64,000 nt of DNA, taken from Clostridium fallax. GTDB lineage: Bacteria; Bacillota; Clostridia; Clostridiales; Clostridiaceae. The DNA lies in NCBI RefSeq assembly GCF_900129365.1, contig NZ_FQVM01000006.1, positions 62,001 to 126,000 on the forward strand, written 5' to 3'. Below are positions 22,643 to 31,600 of the stretch, piece by piece; the first letter of the stretch is position 1; the number at the start of each line of letters is the position of its first letter. The notes under the pieces were generated by a model. It saw nothing but the letters and a program-made list of their open reading frames with translations. It had not been told where the DNA came from and ran no database searches. The translations under genes and the position numbers were made by a program.

Positions 22643-23419
22643 ATGTCAACATTATTAAATAAAACAAGAATGTTAAATAAGATACTACAAAAATCAGGTA
22701 CCGAAGCAGTAGCCTTTGAAGATATTTGTAAGTTATTAAGTGAAGTACTTTCTTGTAATGTGTATATAGCAAGTAGAAAAGGTAAGATTTTAGGGCATAC
22801 TTTCTCAGAAAGTTTCGAATGTGAAATAATGAAGAGAAAAGTTTTAGATGATAAAAGATTTCCTGATAGCTACAATGAAAAGCTGTTAAACATACAAGAA
22901 ACTATTGCTAACTTAGCTAATAAGGGATTATGTGTTTTTGAAGGAGAAGGAGAGTGCATAGTATCTGATAAAATAACTACTATAGTTCCAATAGTAGGAA
23001 ACAGAGAAAGATTAGGTACTTTAATTTTAGCAAGATTTAATACTCCTTTTACAGATGATGATTTAGTTTTAGCAGAATATAGTGCTACTATAGTAGGAAT
23101 GGAAATATTAAGAGCAAAACAAGATGAATTAGAAGAAGAAGCTAGAAAAAAAGCTGTAGTACAGCTTGCTATAGGAACTCTTTCATATTCAGAACTTGAA
23201 GCTGTTGAGCATATTTTCGATGAGTTAGATGGAAATGAAGGACTTTTAGTTGCATCAAAGATAGCAGATAAAGTTGGAATAACAAGATCTGTTATAGTTA
23301 ATGCATTAAGAAAATTTGAAAGTGCTGGAGTTATAGAATCAAGATCTCTTGGTATGAAGGGAACTCATATAAGAATCTTAAATGAAAAACTATTAGATGA
23401 ATTAAAGAAGATAAAATAG
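22643..23419 (+). CDS. codY: Global transcriptional regulator CodY
   Basis: The 258-residue GTP and branched-chain amino acid sensor represses stationary-phase and nutrient genes. An N-terminal GAF domain (about 1-150, LLNKTRMLNKILQKSG at the start), a linker helix, and a C-terminal winged helix-turn-helix (about 200-250) with ASKIADKVGITRSVIVNALR and then KFESAGVIESRSLGMKGT are visible. ATG 22643 follows AAGGGGGAAG. CodY-like boxes sit upstream. A terminator follows, so it is probably expressed alone. Usual family length (about 259). Confidence 0.97.
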   Translation: MSTLLNKTRMLNKILQKSGTEAVAFEDICKLLSEVLSCNVYIASRKGKILGHTFSESFECEIMKRKVLDDKRFPDSYNEKLLNIQETIANLANKGLCVFEGEGECIVSDKITTIVPIVGNRERLGTLILARFNTPFTDDDLVLAEYSATIVGMEILRAKQDELEEEARKKAVVQLAIGTLSYSELEAVEHIFDELDGNEGLLVASKIADKVGITRSVIVNALRKFESAGVIESRSLGMKGTHIRILNEKLLDELKKIK

Positions 23420-23423
23420 TCTA

Positions 23424-23462
23424 AAATAAGAAGAGAAATTAATTTCTCTTCTTATTTTTTTA
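23424..23462 (+). terminator. codY terminator
   Basis: AAATAAGAAGAGAAA (23424-23438) and TTTCTCTTCTTATTT (23443-23457) form a perfect stem with loop TTAA, followed by a T run. Confidence 0.88.
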
Positions 23463-23489
23463 AATTTATTTAAAAAAATAAAATTTGTA

Positions 23490-23518
23490 TTGATAGAAGT
23501 AAAGGGTTATGCTATACT
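23490..23518 (+). promoter_or_regulatory. Sigma-A promoter of rpsB-tsf
   Basis: TTGATA (23490-23495), 17-bp spacer, TATACT (23513-23518). Transcription would start near 23525 and leave a leader of about 105 nt before rpsB. Confidence 0.8.
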
Positions 23519-23524
23519 ATCAGA

Positions 23525-23629
23525 GGTAATAAAATACACACATTGTCTAATTTATGAAATGGTGCCCTAAGGGAAGTTTTATAAATATGAAGACAATGGA
23601 GGAATTAACCAAATTTAGGAGGTAACACA
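23525..23629 (+). promoter_or_regulatory. rpsB 5' leader (possible S2 autoregulation)
   Basis: About 105 nt of untranslated leader with a small hairpin GTGCCCTAAGGGAAG around 23562-23576 and complementary ATTGTCT/AGACAAT segments (23541-23549 and 23591-23597) that could close a larger stem. Ribosomal protein S2 genes often have such autoregulatory leaders. The assignment is inference. Confidence 0.45.
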
Positions 23630-24331
23630 ATGTCAGTAATTTCAATGAAACAATTATTAGAAGCTGGTGTACACTTTGGACACCAAACTAGAAGATGGAA
23701 CCCTAAGATGGCTCCTTACATCTTTACAGAAAGAAACGGTATATATATAATAGACCTTCAAAAAACTGTTAAAAAAGTTGAAGAAGCTTACGACTTTGTT
23801 AAAGAAGTTGCAGCAGAAGGAAAAGATATATTATTCGTAGGAACTAAAAAGCAAGCTCAAGAAGCTATAGAAGAAGAAGCTATAAGATCAAACATGCATT
23901 TCGTTAATAACAGATGGTTAGGTGGAATGTTAACTAACTTCAAAACTATAAAAACAAGAATAAAAAGATTAAATGATATTAAAGAAATGGAACAAGATGG
24001 AACATTTGACGTTCTTCCAAAGAAAGAAGTTATAAAGCTAAGAGCAGAAATGGAAAAGCTTGAAAAGAACCTTGGCGGAATAAAAGAATTAGATTCAACA
24101 AACATAGGAGCTATGTTCGTTGTTGATCCAAGAAAAGAAAAGAATGCTATATCAGAAGCTAAAATTCTTGGAATCCCTGTAGTTGCTATAGTTGATACTA
24201 ACTGTGATCCAGATGAAGTTGACTATGTAATCCCAGGAAATGATGATGCAATCAGAGCGGTTAAATTAATAACTGCTAAAATAGCAGATGCTATAATTGA
24301 AGGCAGACAAGGTGAACAAATAGCTGAGTAA
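23630..24331 (+). CDS. rpsB: 30S ribosomal protein S2
   Basis: The 233-residue S2 starts MSVISMKQLLEAGVHFGHQT and contains RRWNPKMAPYIFTERNGIYIIDLQKT, FVGTKKQAQEA, NNRWLGGMLTNFKTI and the closing GNDDAIRAVKLI block. It binds the small subunit late in assembly and is needed for S1 or mRNA binding. ATG 23630 has AGGAGGT upstream. The first gene of an rpsB-tsf transcription unit with an intercistronic hairpin. Codons are unusually C-ending for this genome, as expected for high expression. Confidence 0.98.
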   Translation: MSVISMKQLLEAGVHFGHQTRRWNPKMAPYIFTERNGIYIIDLQKTVKKVEEAYDFVKEVAAEGKDILFVGTKKQAQEAIEEEAIRSNMHFVNNRWLGGMLTNFKTIKTRIKRLNDIKEMEQDGTFDVLPKKEVIKLRAEMEKLEKNLGGIKELDSTNIGAMFVVDPRKEKNAISEAKILGIPVVAIVDTNCDPDEVDYVIPGNDDAIRAVKLITAKIADAIIEGRQGEQIAE

Positions 24332-24354
24332 TAATTTAGCTTAATAATAAAACT

Positions 24355-24388
24355 AAGGTAGATGAAGGTTTCTTCATTTACCTTTTAA
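24355..24388 (+). terminator. Intercistronic hairpin (attenuator) between rpsB and tsf
   Basis: AAGGTAGATGAAG (24355-24367) pairs with CTTCATTTACCTT (24372-24384), one G-U pair, then TT. It likely lowers tsf expression relative to rpsB. Confidence 0.7.
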
Positions 24389-24413
24389 ATTAACAATTTA
24401 AGGAGGAATAACA

Positions 24414-25328
24414 ATGATAAGTGCAAAATCAGTTAAGGAATTAAGAGAAAGAACTGGCGCTGGAATGATGGATTGTAAGAAGGCTTTAACAGAGGCTAAT
24501 GGCGATATGGAAAAAGCTGTTGAAATATTAAGAGAAAAAGGTCTTGCTGCTGCTGCTAAAAAAGCAGGTAGAGTAGCTGCTGAAGGAATAGTTAAAACTT
24601 ATGTTTCAGATGATAAGAAAGTTGCTGGAATAGTTGAGTTAAACTGTGAAACAGACTTCGTTGCTGCAAATGATGAGTTTATAGAATTTGCAAGCAAGTT
24701 AGCAGAAATGGCATCAAAGACTGATGCTAAAAATGTTGAAGAACTTATTGCTGAGAAGTTTAATGCTGAGCAAACAGTTCAAGAAGCTTTAACAGCTTTA
24801 ATAGCTAAGCTTGGAGAAAACATGACAGTAAGAAGATTCCAAAAATTCGCAATCGAAAATGGAGTTGTTCAAAGCTACATACATGGTGGTGGAAGAATAG
24901 GTGTTGTTGTTGAGTTAGCATGTGATAATGCAAACGACAAAGTTGCTGAAGCTGCTAGAGAATTATGTATGCAAGTAGCTGCTGCAAATCCTTTATTCTT
25001 AAACGAAGATCAAGTTGATCAAGTTGCTATAGAAAAGGAAAAAGAAATCTACAGAGCACAAGCTTTAAATGAAGGAAAACCTGAAAAAATCGTTGAAAAA
25101 ATGGTTGAAGGAAGAATTAAAAAGTACTACAAAGAAGTATGTCTTGTAGATCAAGCTTGGGTTAAAGATGGTGACAAATCAATAGCTAAGTACTTAGAAG
25201 AAGTTTCTAAGGAAGTTGGTTCTCCAGTAAGTGTTACTAGATTCGTAAGATTCGAAAGAGGAGAAGGAATAGAAAAGAAAGAAGAGAACTTTGCAGAAGA
25301 AGTTGCAAGACAAGTTCAAGGAAAATAA
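24414..25328 (+). CDS. tsf: Translation elongation factor Ts
   Basis: The 304-residue guanine nucleotide exchange factor for EF-Tu. The N-terminal UBA-like domain and signature LRERTGAGMMDCKKALTEAN (10-29) are followed by the core with NCETDFVAAND (contact to EF-Tu), then two dimerisation subdomains including MVEGRIKKYYKEVCLVDQ. ATG 24414 has AAGGAGGAATAAC upstream. Co-transcribed with rpsB through the weak hairpin at 24355; the strong terminator at 25341 follows. Confidence 0.98.
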   Translation: MISAKSVKELRERTGAGMMDCKKALTEANGDMEKAVEILREKGLAAAAKKAGRVAAEGIVKTYVSDDKKVAGIVELNCETDFVAANDEFIEFASKLAEMASKTDAKNVEELIAEKFNAEQTVQEALTALIAKLGENMTVRRFQKFAIENGVVQSYIHGGGRIGVVVELACDNANDKVAEAARELCMQVAAANPLFLNEDQVDQVAIEKEKEIYRAQALNEGKPEKIVEKMVEGRIKKYYKEVCLVDQAWVKDGDKSIAKYLEEVSKEVGSPVSVTRFVRFERGEGIEKKEENFAEEVARQVQGK

Positions 25329-25340
25329 TAATTTAACATA

Positions 25341-25367
25341 AGAGAACACTTAGTGTTCTCTTTTTTT
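25341..25367 (+). terminator. tsf terminator
   Basis: AGAGAACAC (25341-25349), loop TTA, GTGTTCTCT (25353-25361), then TTTTTT. Confidence 0.88.
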
Positions 25368-25408
25368 GAAAAAAGACTTATCTAAAATATGAATATGGAG
25401 GTACAACA

Positions 25409-26122
25409 ATGGAAGGGTGCAAATATAAAAGAGTAATATTAAAATTATCAGGAGAAGCTTTAGCAGGACAAAATGGTTTTGGAATAGATTTTAATGTTGC
25501 CTTAAGAATAGCTAAAGAAATAAAAGAATTAGTAGATATGGGCGTTGAAGTTGGTGCTGTTGTAGGTGGCGGTAACATATGGAGAGGTAGAAGCGGTGAA
25601 GGTATGGATAGAACCACTGCTGACTACATGGGAATGCTTGCTACATGTATAAATGCCCTTGCATTACAAGATTCTTTAGAATCTTTAGGAGTATTAACTA
25701 GAGTTCAAACAGCAATAGAGATGAAGGAAGTAGCAGAACCATTTATAAGAAGAAAAGCTATGAGACATCTTGAAAAAGGAAGAGTTGTTATATTTGCTGC
25801 AGGAACAGGTAATCCATATTTTTCAACAGATACAACAGCAGCTTTAAGAGCAGCAGAAATAGAGGCAGATGTAATACTTTTAGCTAAGAAAGTAGACGGA
25901 GTTTATGATAAGGATCCTCATAAGTATGCAGATGCAAAAAAATATGATACACTATCATATATAGAAGTTTTAGAGCAAGGTCTTCAAGTTATGGATTCAA
26001 CTGCAACATCACTTTGTATGGATAATAATATTCCAATTTTAGTATTTGGTCTTGATGCAGAAGGAAACATTCAAAAAGCTATAAAAGGCGAAAAAATTGG
26101 AACTTTAGTTTGTAAAAAATAG
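25409..26122 (+). CDS. pyrH: UMP kinase
   Basis: The 237-residue hexameric enzyme phosphorylates UMP to UDP. KRVILKLSGEALAG (8-21) is the phosphate-binding start of the amino-acid-kinase fold; VVGGGNIWRGRSG is the glycine-rich loop; DRTTADYMGMLAT and TGNPYFSTDTTAALRAAEI bind UMP and ATP. ATG 25409 has GGAGGTAC upstream. It is followed after 10 bases by frr, the usual pairing. Confidence 0.97.
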   Translation: MEGCKYKRVILKLSGEALAGQNGFGIDFNVALRIAKEIKELVDMGVEVGAVVGGGNIWRGRSGEGMDRTTADYMGMLATCINALALQDSLESLGVLTRVQTAIEMKEVAEPFIRRKAMRHLEKGRVVIFAAGTGNPYFSTDTTAALRAAEIEADVILLAKKVDGVYDKDPHKYADAKKYDTLSYIEVLEQGLQVMDSTATSLCMDNNIPILVFGLDAEGNIQKAIKGEKIGTLVCKK

Positions 26123-26132
26123 GAGGTAAATT

Positions 26133-26690
26133 ATGATTAAGGACGTAATGAAAAAGTGTGAAGAAAAAATGAATAAAACTTTAAGCGTTTTAGAATCTGA
26201 TCTTTCAACTATGAAAGCGGGAAGAGCTAATCCAACAATGCTTGATAGAATTCAAATAGATTACTATGGAAGCATGTGCCCTTTAAATCAAGTAGCTAAT
26301 ATATCATCACCAGAACCAAGATTATTAGTTATAACTCCATGGGAAAAAACAATGCTAAAAGAAATAGAAAAAGCTATATTAAAATCAGATTTAGGAATAA
26401 ATCCTACAAATGATGGAGCAATTATAAGATTATTAGTTCCAGAATTAACAGAAGAAACAAGAAAAACTCTTGTTAAGACAGTTAAGAAAACTGGAGAAGA
26501 AGCTAAAGTAGCTATAAGATCAATAAGAAGAGATGGAAATGATAAAATCAAAAATCTTAAAAAAGATGGAGATATATCAGAAGACGAAATAAAAAAAGCT
26601 GAAGAAGATATTCAAAAGCTAACTGATAAGTATGTAAAAGAAATTGACAAGGTTATATTAGCTAAAGAGAAAGAAATCATGTCAATATAA
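26133..26690 (+). CDS. frr: Ribosome recycling factor
   Basis: The 185-residue RRF splits post-termination ribosomes together with EF-G. The three-helix bundle shows STMKAGRANPTMLDRIQIDYYG (26-47), ITPWEKTMLKEIEKAI, LGINPTNDGAIIRL, and the family motif RSIRRDGNDKIK. ATG 26133 follows AGGAGGTAAATT. It shares a transcript with pyrH and is ended by the terminator at 26695. Confidence 0.97.
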   Translation: MIKDVMKKCEEKMNKTLSVLESDLSTMKAGRANPTMLDRIQIDYYGSMCPLNQVANISSPEPRLLVITPWEKTMLKEIEKAILKSDLGINPTNDGAIIRLLVPELTEETRKTLVKTVKKTGEEAKVAIRSIRRDGNDKIKNLKKDGDISEDEIKKAEEDIQKLTDKYVKEIDKVILAKEKEIMSI

Positions 26691-26694
26691 TATT

Positions 26695-26721
26695 AAACCT
26701 GCTTCTTTAGCAGGTTTTTTT
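26695..26721 (+). terminator. frr terminator
   Basis: AAACCTGC (26695-26702), loop TTCTTTA, GCAGGTTT (26710-26717), then T run. Confidence 0.88.
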
Positions 26722-26752
26722 ATAAGTAGAGTATTTTGGAGGTAACAGTTAG

Positions 26753-27517
26753 ATGATTAGCATATTTAAATCTAACAAAGAAGAATCAAAAGGAAACAAT
26801 ATAGTTTTAGATAAAGAAAATATTCCAAAACATATAGCAATTATAATGGATGGAAATGGCAGATGGGCAAAAGAAAGAAATTTACCAAGAACTTTTGGCC
26901 ATAAAGCAGGAGTAGAAACTATAAGAAAAATACTTAAAGAATGTGATAAAATAGGTGTAAGATATTTAACTTTATATGCTTTTTCAACAGAAAATTGGAA
27001 AAGACCTAAAGATGAAGTCTCTGCTTTAATGAAATTATTAGTAGAATATTTAAGAAAAGAATTGGAAGAATTAAATAAAAATAATGTAGTTGTAAGAAGT
27101 ATTGGAGATATAAGTAAATTGCCTAAAATATGTCAGGATGAATTAATGGCTTCTTATAAAAAAACAAAAAATAATACTGGAGTAGTTTTAAATTTAGCAT
27201 TAAACTATGGTGGTAGAGATGAAATAATATATGGAATAAAAAAAGCTTATGAAAAAATACAAAAGGGAGAAATCTCAATTGATGATATAGATGATACTAC
27301 CTTTGGAAACTTTTTATATACTGAGGGTATACCAGATCCAGACTTAATAATTAGACCTAGTGGAGAACAAAGATTAAGTAATTTTCTTTTATGGCAATGT
27401 GCTTACTCTGAATTTTGGTATTCCACAATAAATTGGCCTGATTTTAAGGAAGAAGATCTTCATAAAGCTATCTATGATTATCAACATAGAAACAGGAGAT
27501 TTGGTGGAATAAAATAA
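26753..27517 (+). CDS. uppS: Undecaprenyl diphosphate synthase (isoprenyl transferase)
   Basis: The 254-residue cis-prenyltransferase makes the C55 lipid carrier of wall synthesis. IAIIMDGNGRWAKERNL (28-44) contains catalytic Asp33; RTFGHKAGVETIRKIL, the STENWKRPKDEV loop, ALNYGGRDEI and RPSGEQRLSNFLLWQCAYSE with WPDF follow. The usual RTSGE is RPSGE here, a mild variation. ATG 26753 has GGAGGTAACAGTTAG upstream. It leads the lipid/isoprenoid group uppS-cdsA. Confidence 0.96.
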   Translation: MISIFKSNKEESKGNNIVLDKENIPKHIAIIMDGNGRWAKERNLPRTFGHKAGVETIRKILKECDKIGVRYLTLYAFSTENWKRPKDEVSALMKLLVEYLRKELEELNKNNVVVRSIGDISKLPKICQDELMASYKKTKNNTGVVLNLALNYGGRDEIIYGIKKAYEKIQKGEISIDDIDDTTFGNFLYTEGIPDPDLIIRPSGEQRLSNFLLWQCAYSEFWYSTINWPDFKEEDLHKAIYDYQHRNRRFGGIK

Positions 27518-27531
27518 ATGGAGGAATAAAA

Positions 27532-28326
27532 ATGAAGTCTAATAGTAGGTATCTTGGAGCACTTATATTAGCTCCTCTTGTAATATTCATATTTTTAGGA
27601 GGAGTTTATCTTAAAAGTTTAACTATAGCTTTATCAGTACTTGGTTTATATGAGTTTTATAAGACTGTAAAGGTTAAAGATTATAAACCAATAGACTTTA
27701 TAGGATATGTTTTATTAGTCTTATACTATGCTTTTAATAATAATTTAGAAATATTAGCCATACTTTTAATTCTAGCAACATTTATACTTTTATGTATACC
27801 GGTTTTAGACATTAAATATAATTTTATTGATATGTCATTAACTCTTTTAGGATTTATCTATGTAGGAGTATTTTTTAGTTTCATACATTTAGTAAACATA
27901 AAAGAAGGTGGACAATATCTAGTTTGGTTAATTTTTATATCTTCTTGGCTTTGCGATACAACAGCTTATTATTCAGGAAAATATTTAGGAAAGCATAAAC
28001 TTTGTCCTAAAGTTAGTCCTAAAAAAACTATAGAAGGATCTATAGGTGGACTTTTAGGTAGTACTATTGCCTGTGGTATTTTTGGAATAATTTTTAACAA
28101 ATATATACCTAATGTACCTATATATAATTATTTTATAATAGGAGCTATATGTGGAGTATTTTGTCAATTTGGTGACTTAGTAGCATCTTCTATAAAAAGA
28201 TATGCAGGAATTAAAGATTATAGTAATTTAATATCAGGTCACGGTGGAATATTAGATAGATTCGATAGTATACTATTTTCCGCTGTGGTTATATATATGT
28301 ATTTATCATATATAGTAATGATTTAA
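27532..28326 (+). CDS. cdsA: Phosphatidate cytidylyltransferase
   Basis: The 264-residue integral membrane enzyme makes CDP-diacylglycerol from phosphatidate and CTP. It has about eight hydrophobic helices; the C-terminal signature SSIKRYAGIKDYSNLISGHGGILDRFD is split as SSIKRYAGIKDYSN and GHGGILDRFD, with the catalytic Asp and His/Gly residues in place. ATG 27532 follows GGAGGAATAAAA. It lies 14 bases after uppS. The stop codon lies inside a very long inverted repeat. Confidence 0.95.
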   Translation: MKSNSRYLGALILAPLVIFIFLGGVYLKSLTIALSVLGLYEFYKTVKVKDYKPIDFIGYVLLVLYYAFNNNLEILAILLILATFILLCIPVLDIKYNFIDMSLTLLGFIYVGVFFSFIHLVNIKEGGQYLVWLIFISSWLCDTTAYYSGKYLGKHKLCPKVSPKKTIEGSIGGLLGSTIACGIFGIIFNKYIPNVPIYNYFIIGAICGVFCQFGDLVASSIKRYAGIKDYSNLISGHGGILDRFDSILFSAVVIYMYLSYIVMI

Positions 28327-28387
28327 ACTATTAAATAAAAAAGATAGATTTAACTAAATCTATCTTTTTTATTTAATAGTTTATTTT
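28324..28387. terminator. cdsA terminator: 29-bp perfect inverted repeat
   Basis: The 29-nt arms 28324-28352 and 28355-28383 are exact reverse complements with only two central bases. The outer part starts TAAACTATTAAATAAAAAAG and includes the cdsA stop. It is far longer than needed for termination and can act on both strands. Confidence 0.85.
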
Positions 28388-28450
28388 TGTTATTATATTA
28401 ATCTTTCTACTATATAATTATATATAAAGATTTATATGTTGGAGAGAGAG

Positions 28451-29404
28451 TTGAAAAATTTAATTAATAAAGTATCTATAGCCTTTATAGTTTTTATAGT
28501 TTTTATAGTGTTAGGAATTACAATTCAATATTATTTTACCCCGTTTATATATATAATTATACTTTATATATTAGCTATGCCTATTTTTAATTTTTTTAAA
28601 AAGATTATTCCAAATGATAATCTTTCCGGTGCTTTAACTTTAATATTAATAAACCTTACATTATTTTTTATAATTTTTTATTTAGGAAGTGAACTTTTTG
28701 ATATTGTTAAAGAGATTTTGTCTAAAGATTTAACTAATATGGACAAGTTTAAAGAGTTTATATTAAAATTTTTAAAAGAAGGAGATGTAAGTTCTATTGA
28801 CTTTGATATTATAATTAAAAATAAGGATTGGCTACAAAAAGGGGCTAAGATCACTACTGAAAATATAGTGTCTTATGTTTTTTCTAATATATTTGTTTAT
28901 TTTTTATTAACTGATTTAGAATATATAAAAGAGTCAATTAAAGTTATTTTGCCAAAAAGTTTTTCAAAGACTTTTATAAATACTATAAATAAATATAAAA
29001 ATATTATATTTATTGAAGGATTTTTAGTGCTTATAACTACAATAGAATATCTTTTAGGATTTATTATACTAGGAATTCCTAAAAGTCTATTTTTATCATT
29101 ACTTTGTGGAATTCTTGACTTACTGCCTTATGTTGGAACTATTATTGTATTTATACCTTTAATAATATACAATATTATATTAAAGGAATATTTTATTGCA
29201 ATTGGTTTAGTTTTATTATATATTTTAGCACAAATAATAAGAGAAATATTAGAAACTAAATATGTTGGAAAAAATTTAGAATTACATCCTTTATTAGTTC
29301 TATTATCTATATATTTAGGACTAAAATTTTTAGGTATAATAGGCTTTGTATTAGGACCTTTATATGTTTTGTTTTTAAAAGAAATAAATTATAATACTAC
29401 TTAG
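28451..29404 (+). CDS. AI-2E family (PerM-like) membrane transporter
   Basis: The 317-residue membrane protein starts at TTG 28451 (SD GGAGAGAG; an ATG at 28436 has no SD). It shows seven to eight hydrophobic helices, a soluble loop (about 80-135), and the family C-terminal core GIPKSLFLSLLCGILDLLPYVGTIIVF, with IREILETKYVGKNLELHPL and the closing GFVLGPLYVLFL. AI-2E family members include autoinducer exporters and Na+/H+ antiporters, so the substrate here is unknown. It follows the strong cdsA terminator and precedes dxr by 11 bases. Confidence 0.85.
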   Translation: MKNLINKVSIAFIVFIVFIVLGITIQYYFTPFIYIIILYILAMPIFNFFKKIIPNDNLSGALTLILINLTLFFIIFYLGSELFDIVKEILSKDLTNMDKFKEFILKFLKEGDVSSIDFDIIIKNKDWLQKGAKITTENIVSYVFSNIFVYFLLTDLEYIKESIKVILPKSFSKTFINTINKYKNIIFIEGFLVLITTIEYLLGFIILGIPKSLFLSLLCGILDLLPYVGTIIVFIPLIIYNIILKEYFIAIGLVLLYILAQIIREILETKYVGKNLELHPLLVLLSIYLGLKFLGIIGFVLGPLYVLFLKEINYNTT

Positions 29405-29415
29405 GAGGACTGTAA

Positions 29416-30570
29416 ATGAAAAATATATCAATATTAGGAGGAACTGGATCTATAGGAAGTCAAACTTTAGATGTTATAGAGTTCCATAAAGATAAATATA
29501 AATTAATAGCAATATCAGCACATAAAAGTATAGAGAAAATGAAGGAAATAATAAAAAAGTTTTCTCCAAAATATATTGTTATTACAGATAAGGAAAGCTA
29601 TAATAATTTAAAAGAATATTTAGAAAATAGTAAAATAGAAACAAAAATATTATATGGTATTGAAGGGCTTAAAGAAATTGCATCATTGAAAGAGGTAGAT
29701 ATAGTAGTTACATCTGTAGTTGGAATGATAGGTCTTCAGCCTACACTAGAGGCTATAAGAGCTGGGAAAGATATTGCTTTAGCTAATAAAGAAACTTTAG
29801 TTGTAGCAGGAGAAATTGTAATGAAAGAAGCAAAGGAAAATGGAGTTAAAATTTTACCTGTAGACTCTGAACATAGTGCTATCTTTCAATGTCTTCAAGG
29901 AAATTCTTTAGGTGAAATAGATAAAATATTATTAACTGCATCTGGAGGTCCTTTTAGAGGAAAAAATAAAGAGTTTTTAAAGAAAATTAAGTTAGAAGAT
30001 GCTCTTAATCATCCTAATTGGGCTATGGGTAAGAAAATAACTATAGATTCATCTACTCTTATGAACAAGGGACTTGAAGTTATAGAAGCACATTGGTTAT
30101 TTAATTGCAATTATGATGATATACAGGTGGTTGTACACCCACAATCAGTTGTTCATTCTATGATTCAATATAATGATGGAGCAGTTATAGCACAAATGGG
30201 AACTCCAGATATGAGACTACCAATTCAATATGCTTTAAATTATCCAAAAAGAGAAAAGAATATTGCAAAGAAGCTAGATTTTTATAATTTATCTTCTCTT
30301 ACCTTTGAAAAACCGGATATGGAAACTTTTCCTTGTTTAAAACTAGCTTATAAAGCAGGGAAAATAGGTAAGTTAATGCCAACTATATTAAATGGAGCAA
30401 ATGAAGCTTTAGTAGATCTTTTCTTAAATGAAAAAATAGATTATGTAAAAATACCAGAAATAATAGAAGAATGTATGAATAAATTTGATTATAATAAAGA
30501 GGTTACAGTAGAAAATATAATAAGTATGGATAAAGAGGTTAGAGAATATATTTACAATAATTACAAATAG
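29416..30570 (+). CDS. dxr: 1-deoxy-D-xylulose-5-phosphate reductoisomerase
   Basis: The 384-residue second enzyme of the MEP isoprenoid pathway converts DXP to MEP with NADPH. ISILGGTGSIGSQTLDVI (4-21) is the NADPH loop; ALANKETLVVAG, VDSEHSAIFQCL (metal ligands), ASGGPFRG, HPNWAMGKKITIDSSTLMNKGLEVIEAHWLF (catalytic core) follow; a C-terminal helical domain ends the protein. ATG 29416 has AGGAGG upstream. Clusters with rseP and ispG, as in many Firmicutes. Confidence 0.97.
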   Translation: MKNISILGGTGSIGSQTLDVIEFHKDKYKLIAISAHKSIEKMKEIIKKFSPKYIVITDKESYNNLKEYLENSKIETKILYGIEGLKEIASLKEVDIVVTSVVGMIGLQPTLEAIRAGKDIALANKETLVVAGEIVMKEAKENGVKILPVDSEHSAIFQCLQGNSLGEIDKILLTASGGPFRGKNKEFLKKIKLEDALNHPNWAMGKKITIDSSTLMNKGLEVIEAHWLFNCNYDDIQVVVHPQSVVHSMIQYNDGAVIAQMGTPDMRLPIQYALNYPKREKNIAKKLDFYNLSSLTFEKPDMETFPCLKLAYKAGKIGKLMPTILNGANEALVDLFLNEKIDYVKIPEIIEECMNKFDYNKEVTVENIISMDKEVREYIYNNYK

Positions 30571-30581
30571 GGAGGAAAAGT

Positions 30582-31592
30582 ATGTACATTGTATGGGCTA
30601 TACTAGCTTTTAGTTTACTAATAATAGTTCACGAATTTGGTCATTTTATTTTAGCAAAAATTAATGGGGTTAAAGTATTAGAGTTTTCTATTGGAATGGG
30701 ACCTAAAGTTTTTGGGATAAAAAGAAAAGAAACAGAATACTGTTTAAAAGCTCTTCCAATAGGTGGATATGTTAAAATGTACGGAGAGGAAGAAGATGTA
30801 AATGATAGTGGATCTTTTTCTAGTAAATCTCCTCTTCAAAGAATATCTATAATAGCAGCAGGAGCTATTATGAATATATTATTAGCTCTTTTATGCTTCG
30901 GTATTTACACTTCTCAAACAGGAATAGCTTTAACTACTATTAAGGAAGTATTACCAGATTCACCTGCTCAAGCGGCAGGATTAAAGCCAGGAGATGAAAT
31001 TTTAAAAGCTGGAAAAACCAAAATATTAACTAAAAATGATTTAATTGTAGCTTTAGCAGAATCTAAAGGTGATCCTATAGATATTAAGTATAAAGGTGCT
31101 GAAGGAATTAAGGAGTCAATTGTTACTCCTAAATTGGATAATGATGGAAGATATTTAATAGGAATAACTAATGACTTTATAGAAAAACCTACATTTATTC
31201 AATGTGTAAAAAATAGTTTTTTAGAAGGAGTATCTATGGTTAAACAAACCTATGGAGCTTTAAAAACTATAATAACAGGAAAAGCAAATCTTAAAAAAGA
31301 TGTAGGTGGTCCAGTAACTATAGTTAAGATGTCAGGGCAAATTGCAAAGGCAGGATTTTTACCATTAGTATGGTTTACTGCATTTTTAAGTACTCAACTT
31401 GCAGTATTTAACTTACTTCCATTCCCTGCTTTAGATGGAGGATGGATAGTTATATTATTAATTGAAATGATTTCAGGAAGAAAGGTTCCAGAAAAGGCAG
31501 TTCAATTTGTAAATACTTTAGGCTTTATGGCTCTTATGGCTCTTATGGTTTTAGTAACAGTAAAGGATATTTTATTTCCTATTAAGTTTTAG
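30582..31592 (+). CDS. rseP: Site-2 zinc metalloprotease RseP/RasP
   Basis: The 336-residue intramembrane protease has HEFGH (residues 17-21) in the first helix as zinc site, ALPIGGYVKMYGEEED after it, a central PDZ domain (about 115-190, DSPAQAAGLKPGDEIL), and the second motif NLLPFPALDGGW near the C-terminus with the third zinc ligand Asp. Four transmembrane helices are visible. It cleaves anti-sigma factors and signal peptide remnants. ATG 30582 follows GGGAGGAAAAG, 11 bases after dxr. Confidence 0.96.
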   Translation: MYIVWAILAFSLLIIVHEFGHFILAKINGVKVLEFSIGMGPKVFGIKRKETEYCLKALPIGGYVKMYGEEEDVNDSGSFSSKSPLQRISIIAAGAIMNILLALLCFGIYTSQTGIALTTIKEVLPDSPAQAAGLKPGDEILKAGKTKILTKNDLIVALAESKGDPIDIKYKGAEGIKESIVTPKLDNDGRYLIGITNDFIEKPTFIQCVKNSFLEGVSMVKQTYGALKTIITGKANLKKDVGGPVTIVKMSGQIAKAGFLPLVWFTAFLSTQLAVFNLLPFPALDGGWIVILLIEMISGRKVPEKAVQFVNTLGFMALMALMVLVTVKDILFPIKF

Positions 31593-31600
31593 GAGGACAT

